Shown in pieces: positions 35,011-44,467 of a stretch of DNA of 64,000 nucleotides (the stretch's first letter is position 1; each line of letters opens with the position of its first letter). The position numbers and the translations under genes are program-made. The stretch is from Sulfurimonas sp. (GTDB lineage Bacteria > Campylobacterota > Campylobacteria > Campylobacterales > Sulfurimonadaceae), in assembly GCF_041583195.1 (NCBI RefSeq), contig NZ_JBFHGL010000001.1:1-64000 (forward strand), read 5' to 3'. The notes under the pieces are model-generated. The model was not told the origin of the DNA. It saw only the letters and a program-made list of their open reading frames with translations, and made no database searches.

Positions 35011-35802
35011 TTATTCTTCTATAAAAACTCTTGCTTTAACATAATTTTTTTCTTCACCACGCTCAGTAGGTTTGTTACTTATTAAAAAACTGATATCAGC
35101 CATCTGATTAGTCATTGTGTTGATTAGGCTAGACTTGTAATATGAAGAATATTTGTAGTAAAATGGAATTTTTCTAGTTTCCTTATAACCATTTTCTAAC
35201 ATTAACTGTGCAGATTTCCATTCATTACCATCAATAACAAGATATTTAGTTATATCTTTTCCTAGTGGCTTAATATAGATCTTTTCTGAATTTATAGATG
35301 CTGGTACTTCAATAAAGCCAACAATTTTCACTACAAAATCACTCCCTTTTTCTGGAGCATTTAAAAGTGCTTTCTTTACTGGATTCCAATTAACTCCACT
35401 AGCTCTTTGTGTACGAGATAGATAATCAGAATAAAAAGTCGGATCACCAGGAACGGCTACATCTATATATAATTTATTATAGTGTCTATTTGAGCTAACA
35501 ACTTCTGGCTTAGACTCAGTTACAGGCTTATCTTTGTAAACAACTTTTTCTACAACTCTCTCTACAGGTACTTCTTTTTCAACAACTTTTTCCTGTACTA
35601 TTACTTTTTCAACAATAACAGGCTTTTCAACTATCTTCTCTTTTATTATTACTTGCGGTTTAGGCTCTTCTTTTTTACAATCTCCAAAATCACAATCCAT
35701 ATCATCAAATGCTTTTTCAGCTGCCGCATTTGCGCGCTTATAATAATCTTCTGCGTAAGAACTACTTACTAATAAAAGTGAAACCAATAATATGCGATAC
35801 AT
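35011..35802 (-). CDS. secreted protein with Lys/Glu-Val repeat
   Basis: A signal peptide (residues 1-17) is followed by a small segment with two cysteines (C37, C42). Residues 50-94 form a repetitive stretch alternating charged and beta-branched residues (for example VEKVIVQEKVVEKEVPVE). The C-terminal 165 residues are an unrecognised periplasmic domain. The repeat could be an extended spacer. A TATAAT at 35831-35836 and AAAGGGG serve expression. I cannot assign a function. Confidence 0.7.
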   Translation of the reverse strand: MYRILLVSLLLVSSSYAEDYYKRANAAAEKAFDDMDCDFGDCKKEEPKPQVIIKEKIVEKPVIVEKVIVQEKVVEKEVPVERVVEKVVYKDKPVTESKPEVVSSNRHYNKLYIDVAVPGDPTFYSDYLSRTQRASGVNWNPVKKALLNAPEKGSDFVVKIVGFIEVPASINSEKIYIKPLGKDITKYLVIDGNEWKSAQLMLENGYKETRKIPFYYKYSSYYKSSLINTMTNQMADISFLISNKPTERGEEKNYVKARVFIEE

Positions 35803-35830
35803 ACTACCCCTTTTGTATTTTTGTGAAAAT

Positions 35831-35836
35831 ATTATA
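35831..35836 (-). promoter_or_regulatory. sigma-70 -10 box
   Basis: TATAAT on the minus strand, about 30 bases before the start of the repeat-bearing secreted protein, with an AAAGGGG ribosome-binding site between. Confidence 0.5.
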
Positions 35837-35856
35837 ATAATAATTGTTAAAAAATA

Positions 35857-36666
35857 CTAAAGTTCGATCCAAGCATCCGTTTTAATAATATTTCCATTAT
35901 CAAATACTTTTAGTTTGTATGCATTTGAGCACTTTCCATCTTCTATGTCCATAACAGCCATTTGAAGGATCTTCTTACATTTTTTAGGAACATCAAAATG
36001 CCCTTTCATACCTGTAAGAAACTGTTTAAGAGGTGTTTTTGCATCCATACCGATCACATTGTCACGACAACCAGTCAGACCTATGTCACTCAAGTACGCT
36101 GTACCTTCTGCTATTTGAAAATCATCACTACTTACATGGGTATGTGTACCGATGATCCCAGATACTTTTCCTTGAAGCAGCATCATCATTCCGCGCTTTT
36201 CACTGCTAGCCTCTGCATGAAAGTCAATAAATATATTTTTAACACCCTCTTTATGAAGCTCTTCAACTGTAGCTTGTGCAACACGAAAGCCGTTTTCACA
36301 CATAGGCATAGCGTAATGCCCCATAAGGTTTAGTACTGCAAGCTTTTCACCTTTTACATCGTAAACCTTACAACCAGTTCCTTCAACTTCAGGCGGATAG
36401 TTATGAGGACGCAGGATCTCATGCGTATCAAACAGAGCTACTACCTCTTTTTTATCCCAAGAGTGGTTACCGCCAGTCATTACATCTATACCGTAAGAAA
36501 TAAGCTCGTTTGCATTTTTAGAAGTTACACCAAAACCGTGAGAAGCGTTTTCATAGTTTGCTATTACAAAGTCAATAGAATGTTCCTCTTTTAACTTTGC
36601 CAAATGCTCTTTTAACATACTACGCCCTGGGCTTCCTACAATATCACCTATAAAAGCTATTCTCAT
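35857..36666 (-). CDS. ymdB: YmdB-family metallophosphoesterase
   Basis: This TIGR00282/YmdB protein begins IAFIGDIVGSPGR. It has NYENASHG, TGGNHSWD, FHAEASSEK and GTHTHV, the metal-binding series of the family. A characterised Bacillus member hydrolyses 2',3'-cyclic AMP and affects biofilm and motility choice. The role here is not established. Length, 269 residues, is normal. It abuts mfd. Confidence 0.88.
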   Translation of the reverse strand: MRIAFIGDIVGSPGRSMLKEHLAKLKEEHSIDFVIANYENASHGFGVTSKNANELISYGIDVMTGGNHSWDKKEVVALFDTHEILRPHNYPPEVEGTGCKVYDVKGEKLAVLNLMGHYAMPMCENGFRVAQATVEELHKEGVKNIFIDFHAEASSEKRGMMMLLQGKVSGIIGTHTHVSSDDFQIAEGTAYLSDIGLTGCRDNVIGMDAKTPLKQFLTGMKGHFDVPKKCKKILQMAVMDIEDGKCSNAYKLKVFDNGNIIKTDAWIEL

Positions 36667-39656
36667 TATATTACCTTTGGTTTTGCATTTCTAAGATAGT
36701 AAAGCACAGTTTTAATGATGTCATCATCATCTTTACTATCTGATTTTATACTCTCTTTAGAGTCGTTCTTGTAAGTAAAAGTTATGTTCTGTCCATAGTT
36801 AGAGATGTTCTTGATCTTCTTATCAAGTGCAAGTAGTTTCATCTCCATAAGTTCAAAAAACTGACGTGTAGGCTGGTCAAGATCACCAAATCTGTCTATA
36901 ACTTCCTCTTGGATCTCATAAACCTCAACACTCTCTTCACAAGCAGATAAACGTCTGTAAATATCTAAGCGTAATCTGTCTTCACTTATAATATCATCGC
37001 TTAAATATGCTGAGATTGTCAGCTTAATATCTACCTTGTCACGGCTTGATTCCTGAGTATTGCTAAGTTCTCTGATCGCATCTTCAAGCATTTTAAGATA
37101 TAGCGAATAACCAATGTTCTTAATATGTCCACTTTGTGCATCACCAACCAAGTTTCCGCCACCGCGGATCTCTAAGTCGTGGTGAGCAAGCACAGAACCG
37201 CTTCCTAAGAACGAATTAGATTCTAGTGCAAGAAGACGTTTTTTAGCCTCATCAGTCAGGTTTTCTTTATTCTCTACTACAAAGTAAGCAAAACCTTCAT
37301 AAGCACCACGCCCTACACGACCGCGAAGCTGGTGCAGATCAGCTATACCAAACCTGTCAGCACCGTCAACAATAATAGTATTAACACGAGGCATATGTAT
37401 CCCACTCTCGATAATACTGGTTGCGATCATCATATCGTACTCACCTGCTTCAAACTTCAATAGCTCTTTTTCAGTCTCAACTGCTGAGATTTTAGAGTGA
37501 AGCATAACTACACGAAGCTCAGGTAAAATCGCTTTAATTTCACCCATTTTAATTGGCATATGATCTATTGAGTTATGCACGTAAAAAACTTGCCCACCAC
37601 GACGAAGCTCACGGAGTATTACCTCTTTTATAAGCTTTTCATTATACTCTTTAACAAATGTTCTTACACCCTGTCTTGCACTTGGCGGTGTCAAAAGCTG
37701 ACTCATAGTTTTGATCGAGCTAAGTGCCTGATTTAGGGAGCGTGGAATCGGAGTAGCAGACATGCTAAGCATATGAACATTATGGTAAAGCTCTTTGATC
37801 TTCTCTTTTTGCTTAACTCCGAACTTGTGTTCCTCATCTACGATCACAACACCCAGCTTTTTAAAACTAAGTCCAAAAAGTGCGTGAGTGCCTACTACAC
37901 AATCCAGCTCACCAGAAGCAAGTGCCGCAGTTATATTTTTCTTATCTTTTGCAGATACGAATCTGTCTAGTTTGGCATAACGTATACCTAAGTCTTTAAA
38001 CCTCTCATCCAAACTTCTAAAGTGTTGAGCTGAGAGAAGCGTAGTTGGTACAATCAGAGCCGACTGGTAACCTGACTTGTATGCTGCGTAGATCGTATTC
38101 ATTGCAACTTCTGTTTTACCAAAACCTACATCACCGCTAAGCAGTCTGTCCATTATATGACCGCCGCTCATCTGGTTGATTATCTCATCTATTGCCTGAG
38201 TCTGATCATCTGTATAATCAAAGCCTGCCTTAGCCTGAAACTCTTGTAAATCTTTTTTGATTATATTGATTTTAGGAGCTTTTATAAGTGCACGCGCAGC
38301 AGCAGTATTTACAATAACTCCCGCTATCTCTAAAAGACGTTTTTTAACTTTCTCTTTTAGTTTTCCAAAGCTTCCTTTTCCAAGTCTGTCTAAAACAGGT
38401 ACAGAACCGCCTGAAGCAATGTAGCGATCAATATAGTCTAAATTCTCAACTGGCAGAAGAACCTTGTCATCACCAATATACTTAATAACTATAAAGTCTT
38501 TTACACCGCCTAAAATCTCAGCTTGCTCAATAGAGTCAAATATACCTACACCATAGTCCTCATGTACTACATAATCACCACGTTTTAGATCATCTAGCAG
38601 AATTGAGCTTTTTCTTCTGCGGCGTTTCTTTTCAGGTTTGTTTAGAGATATAACCATCTCATCAGGTGTTAAGATATTTAAAATATACGGAGCGTAAACC
38701 TCTGTCACATTTTTAAGCTCAAACAGTCCAACTTGTTTCATAACAGCTTCATTGGCTGCAATGATAGTTATCTTTTTATCTTTATGAACTTTTAAAAGAG
38801 AGTGAACGTCTGCAACTACTAACTCTTTGTAGTCATCAGAATCATTTAGAACTTCAAGATCAAACTTATCACGTGTAAGCTGTGGATTGTTTAGTGCATA
38901 TGCATCTACTAACACACTATCTAGATCACGAACAAGTTTTACGTTTTTGCCTTCTAAAAAATCATAAGCGTTATCTTCTAAATGCCATAAACCCAAAGAT
39001 GCTATATCTTTAACTAATGCTTCGTACTCACTGTTTTCTGTTTTTGAAACTAAAGAGTCGTATGAATTCTCATCTAGTGAGAAAAATGCACTTGTTATTT
39101 CTAAAGAATCAAGTTCCTCTTTTTGAGTACGTTGTGATTCTAGTTCAAAGTACTTGATCTGCTCTATCTCATCATCGAAGAGCGATATACGAACAGGTAG
39201 TTTTGATGAAGGTACATATATATCTATAATGTCGCCACGAAAAGAGATCTCACCCTCAACCTGAACCATATCTACAAAGTTATAACCCCAGTGAAGCATC
39301 TTTGATTTAAATTCACTCAGATCAATAGTAGATCCGAATTCTAAAACCGTAGAGTCTAATAACTCTGGCTTTGGCACATGAAAAAGCAGTGTTTTAAGCG
39401 GAGATATAATTAGCGGTTTTTTCTTTGCAGCGTAATACTCTCTAAGACGTGAAAAGAGTGCATGAAGCTCCTCTTTATATACACGTAGATCATCTCCAAA
39501 TGCGGGACGAAAGTCCGGAAAAAGTATTACGTCTTGATTAAAAAATTTGCACACGCTCTCTAAAGAGTGTGCCTCCTCAAAATCCTCACATATTAACAGT
39601 TCTAAATCAGGTTTTTTATTTTGACTTAGATATTCAAATAAAACAGACTGTGACAT
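36666..39656 (-). CDS. mfd: transcription-repair coupling factor Mfd
   Basis: Mfd removes stalled RNA polymerase and recruits nucleotide excision repair. An N-terminal UvrB-like region comes first. The RNA-polymerase interaction domain (LKRGDYVVHEDYGVGIFD) sits near residue 355. The translocase motor has Walker A SGDVGFGKTE near 508 and DEEHKFGV near 605, and a TRCF domain ends the protein. At 996 residues it is about 150 shorter than E. coli Mfd, mainly in the N-terminal half. It follows bactofilin directly. Confidence 0.95.
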   Translation of the reverse strand: MSQSVLFEYLSQNKKPDLELLICEDFEEAHSLESVCKFFNQDVILFPDFRPAFGDDLRVYKEELHALFSRLREYYAAKKKPLIISPLKTLLFHVPKPELLDSTVLEFGSTIDLSEFKSKMLHWGYNFVDMVQVEGEISFRGDIIDIYVPSSKLPVRISLFDDEIEQIKYFELESQRTQKEELDSLEITSAFFSLDENSYDSLVSKTENSEYEALVKDIASLGLWHLEDNAYDFLEGKNVKLVRDLDSVLVDAYALNNPQLTRDKFDLEVLNDSDDYKELVVADVHSLLKVHKDKKITIIAANEAVMKQVGLFELKNVTEVYAPYILNILTPDEMVISLNKPEKKRRRRKSSILLDDLKRGDYVVHEDYGVGIFDSIEQAEILGGVKDFIVIKYIGDDKVLLPVENLDYIDRYIASGGSVPVLDRLGKGSFGKLKEKVKKRLLEIAGVIVNTAAARALIKAPKINIIKKDLQEFQAKAGFDYTDDQTQAIDEIINQMSGGHIMDRLLSGDVGFGKTEVAMNTIYAAYKSGYQSALIVPTTLLSAQHFRSLDERFKDLGIRYAKLDRFVSAKDKKNITAALASGELDCVVGTHALFGLSFKKLGVVIVDEEHKFGVKQKEKIKELYHNVHMLSMSATPIPRSLNQALSSIKTMSQLLTPPSARQGVRTFVKEYNEKLIKEVILRELRRGGQVFYVHNSIDHMPIKMGEIKAILPELRVVMLHSKISAVETEKELLKFEAGEYDMMIATSIIESGIHMPRVNTIIVDGADRFGIADLHQLRGRVGRGAYEGFAYFVVENKENLTDEAKKRLLALESNSFLGSGSVLAHHDLEIRGGGNLVGDAQSGHIKNIGYSLYLKMLEDAIRELSNTQESSRDKVDIKLTISAYLSDDIISEDRLRLDIYRRLSACEESVEVYEIQEEVIDRFGDLDQPTRQFFELMEMKLLALDKKIKNISNYGQNITFTYKNDSKESIKSDSKDDDDIIKTVLYYLRNAKPKVI

Positions 39657-40094
39657 CTACGCCTGTTTTAGTTCTTTGTCGATCTCTTCTTTTGAAGGTT
39701 CATGATTCATTATTTTTTTTGGAGCAGGTTTAGTACCTTTAACGATTGAGTTACCCTCAAATATACCTTTAGCCTCAATAACAAGTTCAGATGCTTCTAC
39801 AGTACCTTTAACATGACCATTTGCTTTAATCTCAACGCGATCTGCATGAAGTGTACCTTCTACAAAACCTTGTACTACTAATCTTTGAGTAGTTACATCA
39901 CCGTTAATATGACCGTTTTTTCCGATATTTACCTCTTTAGTAGAGTTTATCTTACCTTCTAACTCACCGTCTACATATAGATTGCAACTTAGATTCATTT
40001 CTCCTTTAATCGAAGAGCCAGCCGTGATGATGGTAGTGTTTGTGTCGGTTGTGGTACTTTGATGTGTGCTGTCGCCGTTATTAAAGATTGCCAT
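39657..40094 (-). CDS. ccmA: bactofilin (CcmA-like)
   Basis: Bactofilins are beta-helical polymers that help set cell shape. Residues about 18-120 are the repeated beta-helix core (TIITAGSSIKGE, NIGKNGHINGDV, EIKANGHVKGTV), with short polar tails either side. The ATG is supported by AGGAG upstream at a long spacing of about 11 bases. The first 100 bases overlap the end of the Csd-like peptidase gene in another frame. In H. pylori CcmA works with Csd peptidases to make the helical cell shape. Confidence 0.93.
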   Translation of the reverse strand: MAIFNNGDSTHQSTTTDTNTTIITAGSSIKGEMNLSCNLYVDGELEGKINSTKEVNIGKNGHINGDVTTQRLVVQGFVEGTLHADRVEIKANGHVKGTVEASELVIEAKGIFEGNSIVKGTKPAPKKIMNHEPSKEEIDKELKQA

Positions 40095-40951
40095 GGTATT
40101 TTTTTCTCCTGTTCAAATATATCTTTATAGTTTGCTACTGTCCATTTTACAAAATGATATGGATTAACTGTTCTGTGTAAAAATCTTAGTTCATAATGAA
40201 GGTGAGGTCCGCTACTCATACCAGAGTTACCTGAATATGCGATCAGTGTACCTTTTTTTACAAACTTACCGTATTTTACTACTACTTTGTTTAAATGACC
40301 GTAATATGATTTAAATCCGTAGTTATGTTCTAATATTACCAGATTTCCAAAACCGCTTTTTTTATGATAGCCTGCATATTCAACAACACCGTCAGCCGTA
40401 GCATAAACAGGTGTTTGCATCTTCGCACGCATATCAAGCCCTTGATGGAACTCTTTTCTATTTAATGTAGGATGAATTCTATATCCGAATTTACTTGTTA
40501 CTCCAGTATAGTTTACAGGTGAACCGTTTGGAATAAATTGTAGTAAAGAAGCCATATGTTCTGAATTTAATTTTGTTTTACTTACTCTATCTTGCAAACT
40601 AGTTTCATCAACAGGTGATATACCTATTAGTGTCTCAATTTCTGAGAGTGAATCTGAGACCTCATTTAGCTCTTTTTTCTTTAAAAAAAGCGCGACTTGC
40701 GTCTCTTTCATACTTTTATCTAACTTGTCGTTTTTTGCTTTTAGTTCTGCATAAGCCAATTCAGTATTTTTTTTCTTTTCTTCTATCTGCTCAACAGAAT
40801 AATCAAGATATATTATTGTCCCGATAGCAAATAAACCAATGAATGTAAAAAAGCCTAAAACATACCACGCTAACTTTTTTACTATTTGGTGTAAATTAAA
40901 TTGTTTTACACCGTTATCATCGTTAATAGTAACTGTAAAATGGTTATCCAT
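39995..40951 (-). CDS. M23 peptidase, Csd-like cell-shape protein
   Basis: A cytoplasmic N-terminus and one membrane helix (about residues 31-50) lead to a periplasmic coiled coil (about 55-105). A LytM/M23 zinc peptidase domain follows (about 150-260) with HQGLD and PHLHYEL as metal and catalytic motifs, so it should be active. The family cleaves peptidoglycan cross-links. Order folC - peptidase - bactofilin - mfd mirrors the H. pylori csd locus, which has two such peptidases; only one is present here. I cannot tell which Csd it corresponds to. Confidence 0.9.
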   Translation of the reverse strand: MDNHFTVTINDDNGVKQFNLHQIVKKLAWYVLGFFTFIGLFAIGTIIYLDYSVEQIEEKKKNTELAYAELKAKNDKLDKSMKETQVALFLKKKELNEVSDSLSEIETLIGISPVDETSLQDRVSKTKLNSEHMASLLQFIPNGSPVNYTGVTSKFGYRIHPTLNRKEFHQGLDMRAKMQTPVYATADGVVEYAGYHKKSGFGNLVILEHNYGFKSYYGHLNKVVVKYGKFVKKGTLIAYSGNSGMSSGPHLHYELRFLHRTVNPYHFVKWTVANYKDIFEQEKKIPWQSLITATAHIKVPQPTQTLPSSRLALRLKEK

Positions 40952-40955
40952 ATCT

Positions 40956-42092
40956 TTAATACTCTTTTAAAAATTCTTCAACTACACTAAAAGATCCAAA
41001 AACCAAATAGTTTTTATCTGGCTGGACACCGCAAAATTTGGCATATTTTACCATTAAATCATTTAAAACCTGATGAAGCTTAGAGACATCCTCAACTCTC
41101 TGCCCCTCAATGCTTATGATCTCAACCTCTTTGATTATAGGTTTTAATATACTCAAAATCATTTTGTAGTCTTTATCTTTATAACTATTATACACTAAAG
41201 TATATTTATTATTTCCTAACTCTTTAACTATGGACGACGCAGCTAAAGGGTTATGTCCGACATCGACTATTATGTTCTCAGCAATTTTGCTAAGACGCCC
41301 AAAAAGCCTTGCATTATTAAAGTCACTCTCTTTATAGTTTATACCAAAATACTTTAGTGCTGATATTGCTAAAGAGAGATTATCCCTAAGATATGAAGCT
41401 AATGATAGTTTATCCGAAATACTGTCTATCTTTTTACAGTCATCTTCGTCTAAAACATCTTCAACTCTTTTTATATCTGCATGCTCTATTTTAGAAGCAA
41501 CCTCATAAACTTCTTTATGCTTCTGTTTAGCTATTATCGAACTTTTTTGAATAGAATTTAATTTTGTTTGCGCAATTGAGCTGATATTTGAGCCTAAAAA
41601 GGCCTGATGATCGAGATCTATCGGTGTTACAAGTGTTAGATCTTTTTTAAATACAGCAGTAGCATCATGCTCACCGCCAAGACCTGCTTCTAAGACTACA
41701 AAGTCACACTCTTCAAAAGCTTTCATAGCGAGAAGTGTAGTGTATTCAAAGTAACTTAATGCGTCTAAATCATCTTTGTCTAAAATATCGATAAGCTCTT
41801 TATGATAAGACTCTAATGCTTCATCACTTATATCATCTCCATTTATCCATATACGTTCATTAAACTTTAAAATATGCGGAGATGTGTAATGCCCAACTTT
41901 AAAACCATTTTTAAAAAGTGCAGATGCTAAAAACCTGCCAGTTGTACCTTTACCGTTTGTTCCAACAAGATGTATTATTTTAGGCTCTTTAAAGTGTTGC
42001 TTTATTCTATTGTATATTATAGGGAATCTATCGTAATCGATTTCATCATAATAAAGCGGTTTTGAGTCTAAAAAATTAATTAAAGTAAGCAT
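40956..42092 (-). CDS. folC: folylpolyglutamate/dihydrofolate synthase FolC
   Basis: FolC adds glutamate to folates. The ATP loop GTNGKGTTGRFLA and the YTSPHILKFNERI segment are diagnostic. A LEAGLGGEHDAT motif follows. I chose ATG 42092 (MLTLINFLDSKPLYYDEIDY) because it matches the short Campylobacterota N-terminus; a TTG nine codons upstream is possible. The start overlaps the HDOD gene by 17 bases. Confidence 0.93.
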   Translation of the reverse strand: MLTLINFLDSKPLYYDEIDYDRFPIIYNRIKQHFKEPKIIHLVGTNGKGTTGRFLASALFKNGFKVGHYTSPHILKFNERIWINGDDISDEALESYHKELIDILDKDDLDALSYFEYTTLLAMKAFEECDFVVLEAGLGGEHDATAVFKKDLTLVTPIDLDHQAFLGSNISSIAQTKLNSIQKSSIIAKQKHKEVYEVASKIEHADIKRVEDVLDEDDCKKIDSISDKLSLASYLRDNLSLAISALKYFGINYKESDFNNARLFGRLSKIAENIIVDVGHNPLAASSIVKELGNNKYTLVYNSYKDKDYKMILSILKPIIKEVEIISIEGQRVEDVSKLHQVLNDLMVKYAKFCGVQPDKNYLVFGSFSVVEEFLKEY

Positions 42093-42912
42093 CTCTAACT
42101 TTATATGCACTTCTCTCAAACATATTTCTGCTAAGACCTAGTTTTCCTACTTTTTTTGAAGCTAATGCTATTGAATGGTCTGTCAAAATCTCTTTTACAT
42201 TTATAACAGTTGTTATAATATGGATAATATGCCTGTGTCTTTTTATATATACATCTAACTCTTTAAACTCTTCTTTTGTGTAATCCAGAGCTTTTAAAAC
42301 CTCAATAAAATGATCATCAAGATTCCAATGTTTAAACAATTCAGCACTTATTCTATATGAACTCATACCAAGCATTTCTTTCTCAAACTCTATTAAATTT
42401 TCACACTCATTAAACTCTTTTCTAAACTCACCTACATAATCACTTTTAGTAACTTCATTTGCTACAAGCAACTTACCTGACTCCATTACAAGTGCCAGTT
42501 GTGAAAGATATTTAGCATCTTCCTTATTTACCTGAGAATACCATTGATAAAGCAAAGCACTTTGAAGATGGCACAGTTCGTTGAACTGCTGTGTATTAAA
42601 CCCGTATATACTAGTATCTGCTTTTAAAGTCTCATCTATAGAGTATTTAACAATAAACATATATACTCTGTATGTTCCAAGCAAAGTAACAGCCTGTCTG
42701 GCAGTTAAAATCTTTTTCCTAAAACCGTAAAAAGGAGTATTTATCATTTTTAACATATTAGCCATAAGCATTGCATCAGATTCAAGTACTCTAACCAAGC
42801 TTGATACACTCATCATTTCCAATCCGCTAGAGTACATACTTCTAACAACATTGGCTGCATTTGACAAAGGCGGTAATGTATCTATATTTTCTACTATATT
42901 CTCAAATGTCAT
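42076..42912 (-). CDS. HDOD-domain signalling protein
   Basis: The HDOD fold occupies most of the protein (LESDAMLMANMLKMINTPFYG, AVTLLGTYRVYMFIV). HDOD domains are catalytically degenerate relatives of HD phosphohydrolases and act as adaptors in signalling. The HD metal residues are missing, as expected. A paralogue lies at 57506. It sits one base after a diguanylate cyclase gene, which suggests joint work in c-di-GMP signalling. Confidence 0.85.
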   Translation of the reverse strand: MTFENIVENIDTLPPLSNAANVVRSMYSSGLEMMSVSSLVRVLESDAMLMANMLKMINTPFYGFRKKILTARQAVTLLGTYRVYMFIVKYSIDETLKADTSIYGFNTQQFNELCHLQSALLYQWYSQVNKEDAKYLSQLALVMESGKLLVANEVTKSDYVGEFRKEFNECENLIEFEKEMLGMSSYRISAELFKHWNLDDHFIEVLKALDYTKEEFKELDVYIKRHRHIIHIITTVINVKEILTDHSIALASKKVGKLGLSRNMFERSAYKVRDAYFN

Positions 42913-42913
42913 C

Positions 42914-44464
42914 TTATTTGCTCACTACCTGGTTACGTCCGTTATTTTTTGCTTTATACAAATTTTCATCTGCATTTTTTATTGTACTATCTAGAGATAT
43001 ATTGCTCTGTCTCTCACTTAGACCTGCACTTACGGTAACAGTTATGCGTTCATTTTTATACATAAACTTAGCTTTTTCAATATGTTTTCGAACTTTTTCT
43101 GCAAAAACCACAGCACCTTCTGAGTCAGTTTCACAAAGGATAGCCATAAATTCTTCCCCCCCGAATCTGCCTACTATATCGACAGTTCTTACTTCTTGTT
43201 TTAAAATTTTAGCAAAAGCAGAAAGAACTAGGTCACCTGCGCCATGACCATATTTATCATTTACTGATTTAAAATGATCAATATCAAGCATAACTATAGT
43301 GTAATTATGACCATGTCTATTAAATTCTGCCTCTTTTACACCTAAAAACTCATCTAATGCTCTTTTATTATATAGTTTAGTTAAAAAATCTTCTTTTGAT
43401 TCGGCTCTTGCTTCATCTAATTCTTTTTCAAGTTTTTCAATTCTTTTTGAGAGCTTTTTAACTTGGTCATTATGTTCATTAAGATCACTGCTTAAATCTT
43501 TAGTACTACTCTCTAAAGCAAGAGCTAAAGTATAAAGTTTTTTATGAGCTGTTTTAAAATTTTCTTTTGACTTTTCTCCCTCTTCATTATACTTTTCTAA
43601 CTCTTTTTTTATACCTTCAATCTCTACAGTAGACTTATCGCTTCTCTCAATCATCTCTATAAGTCTTACAGAGAGTTTATCAAGAACACCATCAAGAGAC
43701 TCTATCATCTCTTTAAGAGACTCTTTATCAAGTGCTATTCTTAACTTTATAACCTCTTTTATTTCATTCTCTATTGATGCTGATGACAACAGTTCCGGCT
43801 TTCTTCTAATCTTCTCAGACATATCTGCAATTTTATCGTTTACACTAGAGGCAATTGATGGTACTAATGAAGAGACTAATAAAGATGCTACTTTATGAAA
43901 TGTAGTTGTATCGGAGACAAAAGCGTCTTTTGATAAAGACGATAAATCCAAAGCTTCAATGGAAGCTTTTAAATCCTCTTTATTTTTAATGCCTATTTTT
44001 TGTAAAAAAGAATTATCGTAAGTAGTTATAAAATTTGTCCACAGTTGTCTGAACTGTTCAACTTGAGCTACACTAGGATTTGAATCAATAAGTGTAATAG
44101 ACTTTTTAGCTAATGAACTTGCCTCTTTGTTATGAAGTTCACTTACAACTTGAAGAAGTCTTTTTGTAAATAAAATTTGTGCTTCAAGACTCTCCGAACA
44201 AACCGACTGATTTGTTCTGTTAAGTTTTCCGATTAAAAAGCGGACAAACTCGCTCATAGTTTTAATACGGTACTGTTCTAACTCTTTTTGAAAATCTTTA
44301 TTTAGAGATGATTTATACTTTTCAACATGGGAGCAGTCTTCTACACTCATTTTAGCTAATGAGGCCTCTTTACAAAATGCCTCTGCATAGAAATCCGGAG
44401 TTAATAGTTTACCTTCGTTTTCTAATCTTTTTATAGCATTTTTAATTATAGTTTGAATTGTCAT
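42914..44464 (-). CDS. soluble diguanylate cyclase with helical N-terminus
   Basis: About 345 residues of helical, coiled-coil-rich sequence without membrane segments precede a GGDEF domain. The active site GGEEF is at 435-439, with I-site RTVD just before it, so enzyme and feedback site look intact. FLTKLYNKRALDEFL starts the domain. The N-terminal region is not a known sensor to me. It is 3 bases after lptE and cotranscribed with envelope genes. Confidence 0.9.
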   Translation of the reverse strand: MTIQTIIKNAIKRLENEGKLLTPDFYAEAFCKEASLAKMSVEDCSHVEKYKSSLNKDFQKELEQYRIKTMSEFVRFLIGKLNRTNQSVCSESLEAQILFTKRLLQVVSELHNKEASSLAKKSITLIDSNPSVAQVEQFRQLWTNFITTYDNSFLQKIGIKNKEDLKASIEALDLSSLSKDAFVSDTTTFHKVASLLVSSLVPSIASSVNDKIADMSEKIRRKPELLSSASIENEIKEVIKLRIALDKESLKEMIESLDGVLDKLSVRLIEMIERSDKSTVEIEGIKKELEKYNEEGEKSKENFKTAHKKLYTLALALESSTKDLSSDLNEHNDQVKKLSKRIEKLEKELDEARAESKEDFLTKLYNKRALDEFLGVKEAEFNRHGHNYTIVMLDIDHFKSVNDKYGHGAGDLVLSAFAKILKQEVRTVDIVGRFGGEEFMAILCETDSEGAVVFAEKVRKHIEKAKFMYKNERITVTVSAGLSERQSNISLDSTIKNADENLYKAKNNGRNQVVSK

Positions 44465-44467
44465 AAA

